Source of the DNA: Parapedobacter lycopersici
GTDB taxonomy: Bacteria > Bacteroidota > Bacteroidia > Sphingobacteriales > Sphingobacteriaceae
Assembly: GCF_024643285.1 (NCBI RefSeq)
Contig: NZ_JAMSLW010000005.1
Span: 337,062-401,061, forward strand
Direction: 5' to 3'
DNA length: 64,000 bases
Shown piece by piece: positions 27,823 to 35,120 of this stretch (its first letter is position 1; each line of letters starts with the position of its first letter). The notes beneath the pieces are model-generated. The model made no database searches. It saw only the letters and a program-made list of their open reading frames with translations, and was not told the origin of the DNA. Made by a program: the position numbers and the translations under genes.

Positions 27823-27853
27823 AAAAAGCCCCACATTGCTGTGAGGCTTTTTT
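27823..27853 (-). terminator. Terminator hairpin after the tRNA 3' remnant
   Basis: On the minus strand AAAAAAGCCTCAC pairs with GTGGGGCTTTTT around AGCAAT, ending in a T-run. It is nearly identical to the hairpin after the intact tRNA-Val (28188-28215), showing the two tRNA 3' ends are duplicates including their terminators. Confidence 0.7.
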
Positions 27854-27855
27854 AG

Positions 27856-27925
27856 TGGGAGATACTGGGTTCGAACCAGTGACCCTCCCGACTTATAGTC
27901 GGGATGCTTTGAACCAGCCGGGCTA
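27856..27925 (-). pseudogene. Truncated tRNA (5' acceptor strand missing)
   Basis: On the minus strand the sequence is tRNA-like from the D-arm (TAGC...GGCTGGTTC) through an anticodon arm CCCGA-CTATAAG-TCGGG, an intact T-arm with GGTTCGAACC and the 3' acceptor strand ATCTCCCA. The matching 5' acceptor strand GGGAGAT is absent and replaced by A-rich sequence. An anticodon starting with A (ATA) is also abnormal. It cannot fold into a complete tRNA. Its first three bases serve as the stop codon of the GIY-YIG gene. Confidence 0.75.
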
Positions 27926-28168
27926 TGTTTTTTGCACAAGTTTTTCGATTAGCCTGCGGCTTTTCCATGATTTTATTTCCCGTTCTCTTTGCCCCGCTTT
28001 AATCCTGTTTGGAAATTCTTCTGTGTATATGATGCGCCAGTCTTCCACCTTGCCAGTGTAGCCCCGGTGGTGGCTGTTGTGCCTTCGGAGCCTTTGCTCG
28101 AGGTCTTGGCAAGAGCCGATGTAAAACCGGTCAATTTCCCTAGAGTACAGGATATATAGGTAATGCAT
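27923..28168 (-). CDS. Small GIY-YIG nuclease-domain protein
   Basis: An 81-residue stand-alone GIY-YIG domain. The motif is present as YLYILYSREIDRFYIGS at residues 3-19, followed by conserved Arg in LEQRLRRHN, and Glu in EREIKSWKS. These single-domain proteins are common in Bacteroidota in multiple copies, with no proven function. The gene lies exactly between the terminator of an intact tRNA-Val and a 3' tRNA remnant, and its TAG stop is formed by the first bases of that remnant (27923-27925). That layout resembles integration at a tRNA end. Confidence 0.85.
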   Translation of the reverse strand: MHYLYILYSREIDRFYIGSCQDLEQRLRRHNSHHRGYTGKVEDWRIIYTEEFPNRIKAGQREREIKSWKSRRLIEKLVQKT

Positions 28169-28187
28169 TTAGGTTAGGTTTAATGAT

Positions 28188-28215
28188 AAAAGCCCCACGT
28201 TATCCGTGAGGCTTT
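28188..28215 (-). terminator. Terminator of tRNA-Val
   Basis: On the minus strand AAAGCCTCACG pairs with CGTGGGGCTTTT around GATAA, immediately after the tRNA-Val 3' end. Confidence 0.7.
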
Positions 28216-28217
28216 AG

Positions 28218-28292
28218 TGGGAGATACTGGGTTCGAACCAGTGACCCCCTGCTTGTAAGGCAGGTGCTCTGAACCAGCTGAGCTAATCTCCC
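28218..28292 (-). tRNA. tRNA-Val (anticodon TAC)
   Basis: The 75-nt minus-strand sequence folds into a complete cloverleaf: acceptor GGGAGAT/ATCTCCC, D-arm GCTC...GAGC, anticodon arm CCTGC-CTTACAA-GCAGG with anticodon TAC, a 5-nt variable loop and T-arm ACTGG-TTCGAAC-CCAGT, discriminator A, no encoded CCA. It reads GUA and probably other GUN valine codons. Confidence 0.93.
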
Positions 28293-28310
28293 TTTTGTTT
28301 TACCCCTGCT

Positions 28311-28362
28311 CCAGTGACCCTCCCGACCTGTAGTCGGGATGTGCTGAACCAGCTGAGCTCCC
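28311..28362 (-). pseudogene. tRNA remnant lacking the T-arm and 3' end
   Basis: On the minus strand GGGAGCTCAGCTGGTTCA opens like tRNA-Val but with four bases (ATTA) lost at the acceptor/D-arm junction. An anticodon arm CCCGA-CTACAGG-TCGGG follows, and similarity ends at CACTGG in the first half of the T-stem. Its anticodon stem is the same as that of the other remnant at 27856-27925, not that of the intact tRNA-Val. Confidence 0.7.
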
Positions 28363-28543
28363 TTTCTTTTGGGACTGCAAATATAGCGCAGATTGCGAAC
28401 AATAAAAATTTATTTTTTATTTTTTTATGATACCGCTATCCTATCGTGCGATAGGATATATTACATAATTTTACACCCTGTTGCATTGGCCGGCAAACCT
28501 TTTCAGGACCTTTGGTGTTTTTATCGTAATTTTATCTTACGTT

Positions 28544-29041
28544 ATGAAACAAACCAGCTTTATTCTTTCAGCTTTAGTAGTCCTTTTCGGTTGTTCAAAT
28601 GCTGCGCAATCGGGTCATTCCGAAAATGCTATTGTAAACACAGCTTCACAAGACAAGGTAGAACAACGCTCTTCACAGGTTACCCTACCGGACAGCGCCT
28701 CGGCTTTTATCCGGCAATACTTTGCGCCAGCAGAAGTACAGCGTGTTACTAATAAAAAAGCACCAACGGCCACAGGAACATTTTACGAAGTGACGTTAAT
28801 GAATGGAACGGGGATAGACTTCGGCAAGGCGGGAAACTGGATCGAGGCAAAAGCAGATGAACCGAACCGACTGCCCACAGGTTTCTTCCCCCAGGCAATC
28901 CAAACCTATCTTGAAAGCAACTTTGCCGGCGTCGGTGTCGAAAGCATTGACAAGGAAAATAAAGGATATGAGTTGGAACTGACCAATGACGTCAATTTGT
29001 ATTTCGATGCAGATGGCTCATTCATAAGGCAGGAAAAATAA
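28544..29041 (+). CDS. PepSY-like domain lipoprotein
   Basis: A 165-residue lipoprotein: the signal sequence MKQTSFILSALVVLFGC has a lipobox ending at Cys17. The mature part has two PepSY-like repeats of the kind found in Bacteroidota (PDSASAFIRQYFAPAEVQRV and PTGFFPQAIQTYLESNFAGV), each followed by strands carrying YE-type motifs. Such domains are thought to bind or inhibit enzymes in the periplasm. I chose the ATG at 28544 because it opens the lipoprotein signal; upstream starts add unrelated residues. Confidence 0.8.
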   Translation: MKQTSFILSALVVLFGCSNAAQSGHSENAIVNTASQDKVEQRSSQVTLPDSASAFIRQYFAPAEVQRVTNKKAPTATGTFYEVTLMNGTGIDFGKAGNWIEAKADEPNRLPTGFFPQAIQTYLESNFAGVGVESIDKENKGYELELTNDVNLYFDADGSFIRQEK

Positions 29042-29224
29042 CAACCAGACAGGGACAAGAGGGCATGCTGTCTACCAGCTCATTATAAGCTTTCCATTTG
29101 CTTCAAATTGTTATAGGAATCTACTTGATGGGTTTTCTTTACAACCTTATGTTGGTGCTTGTCTGACAGTACCGATACGGGCGATGCATGTCCATCTTCT
29201 CCACTAAAAATAGGAATTCAAATG

Positions 29225-29440
29225 TTCGACTGATCTTCGAGTGTTGTTCGAGTGCGCTTCGACTGTCCTTCGAGACTTGTTCGACCCTTGTTCGAGTCGG
29301 CTTCGAGGGCGCTTCGGGGCTGCTCGGTGTGCAATGCGTTGCGCTTCGAAGCATTTCGAATGGTTTCCGAAGCAGCCCCGGAGCAGTCCCGAACAATTCC
29401 CGAAGCACGCTGCAATACCGCCCGAACAGCAATCGAACCC
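29225..29440. repeat. 11-bp-periodic TTCGA array with an inverted second half
   Basis: TTCGA begins at 29225, 29236, 29247, 29258, 29269, 29280, 29291 and 29302, exactly 11 bp apart, then TTCGG at 29313. After a centre with two TTCGAA palindromes (29345 and 29355), the complementary motif CGAA appears at 29368, 29390, 29401, 29423 and 29434, with a variant (CGGA) at 29379, again on an 11-bp grid. The six other bases in each unit vary. Part of the inner flank pairs well (CGGGGCTGCT near 29315 with AGCAGCCCCG near 29371). All six reading frames stay open from about 29252 to 29432, which follows from the repeat. It lies in a 517-bp gap without convincing genes. Confidence 0.85.
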
Positions 29441-29546
29441 GTTAAAGGGGTTCCGCGGATCACGCGAAAGGATGATATGGTTTTTCACCTGGGACTGAAT
29501 TTGCGAATGAGGCGGTCAGACAAGCTAAAATTAGGAGCCTGAAGAC

Positions 29547-29554
29547 TATCTTTA
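29547..29554 (+). promoter_or_regulatory. Candidate -7 element of the XRE regulator gene
   Basis: TATCTTTA matches seven of eight positions of TAnnTTTG and ends 4 bp before the ATG, so the mRNA could be leaderless. No -33 element was recognised. Confidence 0.35.
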
Positions 29555-29558
29555 CGCA

Positions 29559-30116
29559 ATGAAACGAAACAGCGGTTCTTCATTGGCCCGGTGCCGAAAA
29601 GAGAAAGGCATGACGCAGGAACAACTTGCGGAGGCTTCAGGCGTAACCGCGCGTACCATCCAACGTATTGAAAGCGGTGTCGTTACCCCTCAGGGACAAA
29701 CCCTGAAACTGCTGGCAGAAGCATTGCAGGTTCACCCGGGCGAGCTTGTTTCTGTAGACACGGCGCCCTCCTTTTCCGAACCGGTATTGTTACCTCTCTA
29801 TCACATACTGCCTTTGCTTGGACTTGCCCTGCCGTTTGTAAATATTATCCTGTTGCTGATTTTATGGACAATGAAGCGAGATGAGCATCCGGAATACAAT
29901 CGCCAGGGACGGGAGGCCATCAATTTCCAGATCACGGTTACCATTGTCATTGTTTTATCGTTTATAACCATGGTGCTTTATTTCCCGGTCGGGTTTCCTT
30001 TGATGATTGCCAGCTATGTTGTTGCCGCCAGCTTTTGTATCCTCAATACGATAAGGGCGCTAAAAGGAAGGCCCGTCCATTACCCGTTGTATGTTCATTT
30101 TTTGAAGAAGGCCTAA
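29559..30116 (+). CDS. XRE-type regulator fused to a DUF4870 membrane domain
   Basis: A 185-residue fusion. Residues 9-63 form an XRE helix-turn-helix (LARCRKEKGMTQEQLAEASG, then TARTIQRIESG). Residues about 80-180 form a DUF4870-like membrane domain with three or four helices, starting LYHILPLLGLALPFVNIILL and containing REAINFQ. Membrane-tethered XRE regulators of this type occur in Bacteroidota; the signal is unknown. It stands alone beside the TTCGA array. Confidence 0.85.
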   Translation: MKRNSGSSLARCRKEKGMTQEQLAEASGVTARTIQRIESGVVTPQGQTLKLLAEALQVHPGELVSVDTAPSFSEPVLLPLYHILPLLGLALPFVNIILLLILWTMKRDEHPEYNRQGREAINFQITVTIVIVLSFITMVLYFPVGFPLMIASYVVAASFCILNTIRALKGRPVHYPLYVHFLKKA

Positions 30117-30143
30117 AACCGTCTAAACACCCGGAAATGCAGG

Positions 30144-30201
30144 TGTCGTGTAAATGTCGTGCAGGTGTCGTTTGACGGCATTTCCTTTCGGCGGATCTTT
30201 G
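30144..30201 (+). promoter_or_regulatory. Promoter with three TGTCGT direct repeats before the serine hydrolase
   Basis: TGTCGT starts at 30144, 30155 and 30166, three direct repeats at exactly 11 bp. They abut TTTG (30171-30174), which is followed 19 bp later by GATCTTTG (30194-30201), seven of eight to the -7 consensus. The start codon is 19 bp further. Direct repeats at 11 bp next to a -33 box are the signature of OmpR/PhoB-type response regulator sites; the regulator itself is not identified. Confidence 0.55.
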
Positions 30202-30219
30202 ATCAAAAAATTCACAGCC

Positions 30220-31440
30220 ATGAAATTTGCATGCTTTCTTTCCGCGCTTATTGTCCTTTTCGCCCCGGCAAAACTTTCCGCACAGCCCTCGGCTGACGCC
30301 GTGATTCAGCGTATTGACGGGTCCGCTATTACAACAGATTCATTGACTAAAAAGATTCGGCAACTGATGCATGATGCGAAAGTGGACGGCATGCAGGTCG
30401 TTGTATTTAATGACGATAAAGCCGTCTATAAACAAGCCTTCGGCTATGCCAACAAAGCACAAAACACCCCGCTTGCCACCAGTAATAGTATGTACGGCGC
30501 GTCATTAAGCAAGGCGGTATTTTCGACCCTGGTAATGAAATTGGTGGAGCAGGAAAAGCTGGATCTGGATAAGCCGTTGCAGGAATATCTTGACCGGCCG
30601 GTGTATGATTATCCTGCTAAAGGCGAGAATTATTGGGGATCGGATTTTAGCGATCTGAAAGGCGATACGCTGTATCAGACAATCACTGCCCGGATGTGCC
30701 TTAGCCATACGACCGGTTTTGCGAACTGGCGCTGGTTTGAACCTGACCAGAAGCTGCATATCCGATTTAAGCCGGGCAGCAAATTTCAATATTCAGGTGA
30801 AGGGATGGGCTACCTTCAATTCGTTATTGAGCACATTACTGGGAAACGCCTGAATGATTTGGCGCAGGAATTAATCTTTGACCCCGCCGGGATGAAACAG
30901 AGCGGTTATATCTGGAGTGACGCGTTCGGCGGTCAAATTGCACAGGGCCACGATACCAATGGAAAGGTATACCCCGTTAAGAAATACGTTGTTGAGCGTG
31001 CCGGAAGCACGTTGCAGACGACCGGAGATGATTACATCGCTTTCCTGGAATCCCTGATGCATAATAAACTGGTGAACCCCGCCAGCCGGAAAGAAATGTT
31101 CCGCCCGCAGATCCGGATACATTCCATGCTGCAATTCCCAACCAGCCCCGAAAATGACCGGGATACACATCAAAACGATCATATTCAGCTAAGTTACGGT
31201 TTAGGCTGGGTCGTCTTCCAGCCCCCCTTCGGCCCGGGGGTTTTTAAAGCCGGTCACGGTGATGGTTTCCAGCATTTCTCCATCGTTTTTCCGGAAAAAA
31301 AGATCGCCATGCTGATTATGGCCAACAGTGACAACGCGGAAAGTATTTTTAAGTATCTTCTTGAAAATGCCATTGCAGACACCTACACACCCTGGTTCTG
31401 GGAAAAATACATTCCCTATGATGTTATCATCAAGTTCTAA
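30220..31440 (+). CDS. Exported serine hydrolase (class C beta-lactamase-like)
   Basis: A 406-residue protein with signal peptide MKFACFLSALIVLFAPAKLS and cleavage near AQPS. The beta-lactamase-fold catalytic set is present: SLSK (SxxK, near residue 110), the Tyr motif QYSGEGMG near 190 and GHGDGF near 347 in place of the KTG box. Related proteins are D-peptidases, esterases or beta-lactamases; true beta-lactam hydrolysis cannot be concluded. The ATG at 30220 opens the signal peptide. It has its own promoter with 11-bp direct repeats. Confidence 0.85.
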   Translation: MKFACFLSALIVLFAPAKLSAQPSADAVIQRIDGSAITTDSLTKKIRQLMHDAKVDGMQVVVFNDDKAVYKQAFGYANKAQNTPLATSNSMYGASLSKAVFSTLVMKLVEQEKLDLDKPLQEYLDRPVYDYPAKGENYWGSDFSDLKGDTLYQTITARMCLSHTTGFANWRWFEPDQKLHIRFKPGSKFQYSGEGMGYLQFVIEHITGKRLNDLAQELIFDPAGMKQSGYIWSDAFGGQIAQGHDTNGKVYPVKKYVVERAGSTLQTTGDDYIAFLESLMHNKLVNPASRKEMFRPQIRIHSMLQFPTSPENDRDTHQNDHIQLSYGLGWVVFQPPFGPGVFKAGHGDGFQHFSIVFPEKKIAMLIMANSDNAESIFKYLLENAIADTYTPWFWEKYIPYDVIIKF

Positions 31441-31514
31441 CTATAGTGGGTAGGACCGCGCAATTGCAGGTGAGGCCGGTATAAATGGCGTAATATGGTT
31501 TAGCTGCCCGGGCG

Positions 31515-32303
31515 TTACAACGTATCCGCATTCAGGTACACATATCCGGCATTTTCAACCACCTCATACGTCTGTATTTCTTTTGCGGCCGGGCCAGCGT
31601 TCGGTGCGCCCGTCCGGACATTGAACTGGGAGCCGTGCCACGGGCACTGTACGGTGCCGCAGATCATGCTGCCGCCGGCCAGGGACCCGCCCCGGTGACT
31701 GCAATGATCGCTGAATGCGACGTAACCATCTTCCGTTTTGGCAAGCACCACCCGCTTGTTCTTGATATGGATTAACATCATCTGGTCGGTGGACAGCGTG
31801 TCGGCTTTTGCTACGTTTACCAAGGTGCTTTTTTGATCAAAATGCAGTTCCTGCCATTTACCCGCGTTTGCGTACCGGGGGTCGACGCCTATCTGGTTGC
31901 GGACGACCAGCGTACCGCCCAGCCATCCGGCAATGAGCATGAGGATAACGCCTCCGCTTTCCAAGACAACGGGAAGAATCGAAAAGGGATCGGATCGATT
32001 GAAATACGCAATGATAAAAAGGGCGAGCATACAGCCATTGACAACCGCATGCTGGCTTGCCCGCCGCTTTGCCGAACTACGCGGCGGAACCGTGTACAGG
32101 TAGTCGATCACTCCGGGTACCGCAGCAATAAATCCGGTGAGGATACCGGCAAGCTCCAGGTATCCGGCGGTTGTCCAGAAGCTGTTGTTGAGATAGATTA
32201 TTCCCAATACATCAAAAAGCAAGGCTCCTGTAAGGAATGCGATAGGAAAAGAAACCAGAATCATGTGTACCGGATGCCCCTTGATATGTGCTGTGCTTTT
32301 CAT
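31515..32303 (-). CDS. DUF2231 membrane domain fused to a Rieske [2Fe-2S] domain
   Basis: A 262-residue protein. Residues about 1-145 form a DUF2231-type four-helix membrane domain beginning HIKGHPVHMILVSFPIAF. Residues about 165-262 form a Rieske domain with CSH (in DHCSHRGGSL, near 199) and CPWHG (near 219), supplying the two Cys and two His cluster ligands. It should be an inner-membrane electron-transfer protein with no known partner. A decayed copy of its 3' end lies at 36146-36229. Confidence 0.85.
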   Translation of the reverse strand: MKSTAHIKGHPVHMILVSFPIAFLTGALLFDVLGIIYLNNSFWTTAGYLELAGILTGFIAAVPGVIDYLYTVPPRSSAKRRASQHAVVNGCMLALFIIAYFNRSDPFSILPVVLESGGVILMLIAGWLGGTLVVRNQIGVDPRYANAGKWQELHFDQKSTLVNVAKADTLSTDQMMLIHIKNKRVVLAKTEDGYVAFSDHCSHRGGSLAGGSMICGTVQCPWHGSQFNVRTGAPNAGPAAKEIQTYEVVENAGYVYLNADTL

Positions 32304-32439
32304 GGGTTACGGATTTAATCTTTCTTTTGTCTCTGGACCTGCGTCCCTTGCAGCATCCGCTCGACTTTAGCTGGCCTTTTCTGCGTGTCGCCAGCGCGAT
32401 TTTCTTGACCGGTATGCTCAATAACGCTTCACAAGCGAT

Positions 32440-32757
32440 ATGGTTTTGATTTATTTGGGTAGACGCAACACCCGGATAGCGCAAACGGTTGCCTGGAAAA
32501 ACAACTTGATAATTAATGGCCGGTCTGAGTTGGTCAAGAATGCCAATGACGGCAACCTGTCGCTTATCACGGGTGACTGGAAGTTTATTCCGCCAAACCA
32601 CGGGGCTAGGTATAACGCATTGGTGGATGTCGAACTGGGTAATGATACCGTGCCCCAGCTTTATCGGCTGAAAGACGATATCGGCGAAAAGCATAATCTC
32701 GCTGAAGAATTTCCGGAAAAGGCAGCGCAAATGACTTTGACCATTTCGCGGATGTAG
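32440..32757 (+). pseudogene. C-terminal remnant of an arylsulfatase
   Basis: The open frame encodes about 105 residues, of which the last 80 match the C-terminal end of Bacteroidota sulfatases: GNLSLITGDWKFIPP, ELGNDTVPQLYRLKDDIGE and KHNLAEEFPEKAAQM. The catalytic N-terminal domain with the formylglycine Cys/Ser is missing, and nothing like it lies upstream (32304-32439 holds no recognisable gene). It is a leftover of a deleted gene and is unlikely to be functional. Confidence 0.75.
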
Positions 32758-32802
32758 CCGCCATCTTCTATAACTGCAACACCCTCTTTCATCTAAAAAA
32801 CA

Positions 32803-33597
32803 TTACGGTTTACCAGCTACCACCATTTGATCTAATGTAGGCTGGTCACTACCTCCCGTCGGCTCTATGGTGATGGCAAACATATCGGCATTTTCAATGG
32901 ACAACATTTGCAGGAGGGCCTGATCCCCAACGGCGGAATCATAGGTCCCTGCATTGACAGGTTGCCCATCAACTATACCCCAAAGTTGGTATTGCTTGTC
33001 TTGGGGCAGTGCCGGTAAATCAGTCGGCTTAAGGTAAACCGCTTGGGAAGCCGTATTCCAATAGACCACTGCGCGACTGTTGTCATGACCGGCGACTCCA
33101 CTGAGCACCACCGAGGTGAATGCAGGGTCTCCGACTACCTTCATTTCGTGGCGGGCCCCTTGGATTTGTGCCATGAAGGTTTCATTTTGTGCGATCAGGG
33201 CTGCTTTTTCCTGCTCCAACTGCCTTATCTGTCTTCGGAAGTCACCCATCCTTATCAGATGGAAGCCAACGGTGGCAAGAAAAAGTACGGATGCGGCAAC
33301 GGCGATTGTGCGCAAGAGCGCAGTCTTTGAAGACCGTAAAGGGGGGGCTTTCTCATCTGGATGGATTTGCCCGTCATCGACCAGTGTTTTGAAAATCTTT
33401 CCCTTTGCGGAAGCGGGAGGCGTTTTACTATGCAACAGTCCATAGCTTACCAATGCTTCTTCCGCTTCCCGTAAGGCTTCCCGTACCTCAGGATGTTGTT
33501 CGGACATCCGGGTAAGCTCAGCATCTTCCGCTGGCGAAGTAAGGCCTAGTACATGGCTCTCGATGATTCCTGACGATATGTAATCCTGTATGTTCAA
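32803..33597 (-). CDS. Anti-sigma factor, RskA-like
   Basis: A 264-residue single-pass membrane protein. The N-terminal part (residues 1-80; ESHVLGLTSPAEDAELTRM) is the sigma-binding region, a helix near 95-113 (TIAVAASVLFLATVGFHL) crosses the membrane, a coiled stretch RQIRQLEQEKAALIAQNE follows, and the C-terminal half is the periplasmic RskA-type domain with GVAGHDNSRAVVYWN and QYQLWGIVDG. It should sequester the sigma factor encoded 2 bp upstream on the same strand. Confidence 0.9.
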   Translation of the reverse strand: MNIQDYISSGIIESHVLGLTSPAEDAELTRMSEQHPEVREALREAEEALVSYGLLHSKTPPASAKGKIFKTLVDDGQIHPDEKAPPLRSSKTALLRTIAVAASVLFLATVGFHLIRMGDFRRQIRQLEQEKAALIAQNETFMAQIQGARHEMKVVGDPAFTSVVLSGVAGHDNSRAVVYWNTASQAVYLKPTDLPALPQDKQYQLWGIVDGQPVNAGTYDSAVGDQALLQMLSIENADMFAITIEPTGGSDQPTLDQMVVAGKP

Positions 33598-33599
33598 CG

Positions 33600-34244
33600 T
33601 TAAACAAACAAATGCTTCAATTTCATTAATGCTGCTCTTGCGCGTGTCTTGACGGTTCCCAAAGGCATATTTAATTCCTTGGCGATCTCCTCTTGAGTAT
33701 ATCCTTGGAAATAAGCCAAGTCTATAATTTTCTTTTGTTCCGCGGTAAGCTTATCGAGTACGGTATTCAAGCCAACATGGTCGATTTTGATCGCATCGGT
33801 ATAACCAGGGTCACCCAGCGGTGTCGATTCTGTCAATGACTCTGTCTTAATGCTGTTCCTGGACTGCGCGGACCGGACGTGGTCTATGGCCAGGTTTCTG
33901 GCAACATTTAACATCCAGGTGAATAGTCGGCCTTTGTCGGCATTGTACTGCTCAATATTCCTCCATATCCTTATAAACGCTTCTTGCATTACGTCAGCTG
34001 CCTCATCTTCATCACCGACCACTTTGCAGATCACTCCGTAAATGGCAGCAGAATAGTTGTCATACAGGTAATTATATGCTCGCTGGTTTTTGAGCTTAAG
34101 CAGCCCAATCAGTTGAGCTTCCGTGTATGATTGCTTCGAGTGCAAATTGCTTTGGATCGTAATTACTGTAATAATAGTGTTTTTTTCTTGTTCCTGAAAA
34201 ATAATTCCAAGCTGATTTGTTAACCCCGAATCTATATTGTTCAA
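33600..34244 (-). CDS. ECF sigma factor (SigK-like)
   Basis: A sigma-70 family ECF factor of up to 214 residues. Region 2 is visible as AYNYLYDNYSAAIYGVI and DVMQEAFIRIWRN; region 4 as AEQKKIIDLAYFQGYTQEEIAKELNMPLGTVKTR cut at residues about 160-195. The 34 residues after the first ATG are unlike other members, so the real start may be a non-ATG codon nearer the conserved part. It is transcribed with the anti-sigma gene 2 bp downstream and divergent from two ferritin-like genes, its likely regulon. Confidence 0.9.
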   Translation of the reverse strand: MNNIDSGLTNQLGIIFQEQEKNTIITVITIQSNLHSKQSYTEAQLIGLLKLKNQRAYNYLYDNYSAAIYGVICKVVGDEDEAADVMQEAFIRIWRNIEQYNADKGRLFTWMLNVARNLAIDHVRSAQSRNSIKTESLTESTPLGDPGYTDAIKIDHVGLNTVLDKLTAEQKKIIDLAYFQGYTQEEIAKELNMPLGTVKTRARAALMKLKHLFV

Positions 34245-34395
34245 ACTCTTTACTGGGCATTATATACGCAAAGCCGGCCGTTACGGATTTATCACCTTTT
34301 ACTTTTTTTGCCCGGGGTGAAATCCGTATCCTGATAAACTTCGTATGTATTGATGTGTCGATACGACCGCACTTATTTATAAAAAATAAATACCA

Positions 34396-35112
34396 ATGGA
34401 AAGTTCGATTAAAAAAACAAATGGTCAGCCATTGCCGAGCGATAGGCCGACTGAAACTCCGGTAAGGCGCCGGCAATTTCTTCAATATGCCGGTGCTGGG
34501 GCGGCTGCGGCCGTATTGGTGGCGTGGGGATGCAAGAAGGACGACCCCGGTCCAGATATGGGGGGCAAAGGATTTTATTTTGGAAGCGGTGACATTGCCA
34601 TTCTCAATTATGCCTATGCGTTAGAACAACTAGAAGCTGCTTTTTACACTGAGGTTACCTCGAATCCGTACGGCAGTATTTCAGATTGGGAACGTGCCCT
34701 GATGACGGATATCCGCGATCATGAAATTGCGCATCGGGAATTCTTCAAGGCAGCGCTCGGCCAGCAAGCGATCGATTCGTTAACATTCGATTTCTCTGCA
34801 GTCAATTTTTCAAGCAGGGGAAGTGTGCTGGCAACGGCGAGAGCATTTGAGGACCTGGGCGTCTCCGCTTACAATGGCGCGGGCTGGTTGATACAAGATG
34901 TGAATTACCTGGCGCTTGCCGGAAAGATCGTATCAGTGGAAGCCAGGCATGCCGCTTTGGTACGCGACCTGATCGACAACGGATCGTTTGCCAATGATGA
35001 GGTAATCGACGCAAACGGTTTGGACCTCTCCAATAGTCCTACGGTAGTTCTGGAAGTGGCAGCACCGTTTATAAAATCAAAGATCGATGTAACAGATTTG
35101 CCTACTTATTAA
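34396..35112 (+). CDS. Exported ferritin-like lipoprotein (Tat signal)
   Basis: A 238-residue ferritin-like protein with a twin-arginine export signal (RRRQFLQYAGAGAAAAVLV) ending in WGC, a possible lipobox. The four-helix bundle keeps the di-iron ligand pattern: LEQLEAAFYTE, DHEIAHREFF, AFEDLGVSAY and VEARHAALV, giving Glu, ExxH, Glu and ExxH. It is related to the desiccation-related (pcC13-62-like) ferritin group. It starts the pair transcribed divergently from the ECF sigma factor, suggesting sigma-dependent expression under stress. Confidence 0.85.
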   Translation: MESSIKKTNGQPLPSDRPTETPVRRRQFLQYAGAGAAAAVLVAWGCKKDDPGPDMGGKGFYFGSGDIAILNYAYALEQLEAAFYTEVTSNPYGSISDWERALMTDIRDHEIAHREFFKAALGQQAIDSLTFDFSAVNFSSRGSVLATARAFEDLGVSAYNGAGWLIQDVNYLALAGKIVSVEARHAALVRDLIDNGSFANDEVIDANGLDLSNSPTVVLEVAAPFIKSKIDVTDLPTY

Positions 35113-35120
35113 TCACTGTC

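Noticed and set aside
27795..28061. Plus-strand frame containing GDTGFEPVT
   Set aside because: It is the reverse complement of a tRNA 3' end read as protein, a common artefact.
28393..28752. 119-codon plus-strand frame
   Set aside because: Overlaps the PepSY lipoprotein gene out of frame and lacks any domain.
29225..29330. CRISPR array
   Set aside because: Units are 11 bp with only five constant bases, there are no spacers of CRISPR length and no cas genes.
29188..29545. Six overlapping frames of 80-97 codons with 11-residue repeats
   Set aside because: They exist because an 11-bp repeat lacking stop words leaves all frames open; none has a family match or preferred codon use.
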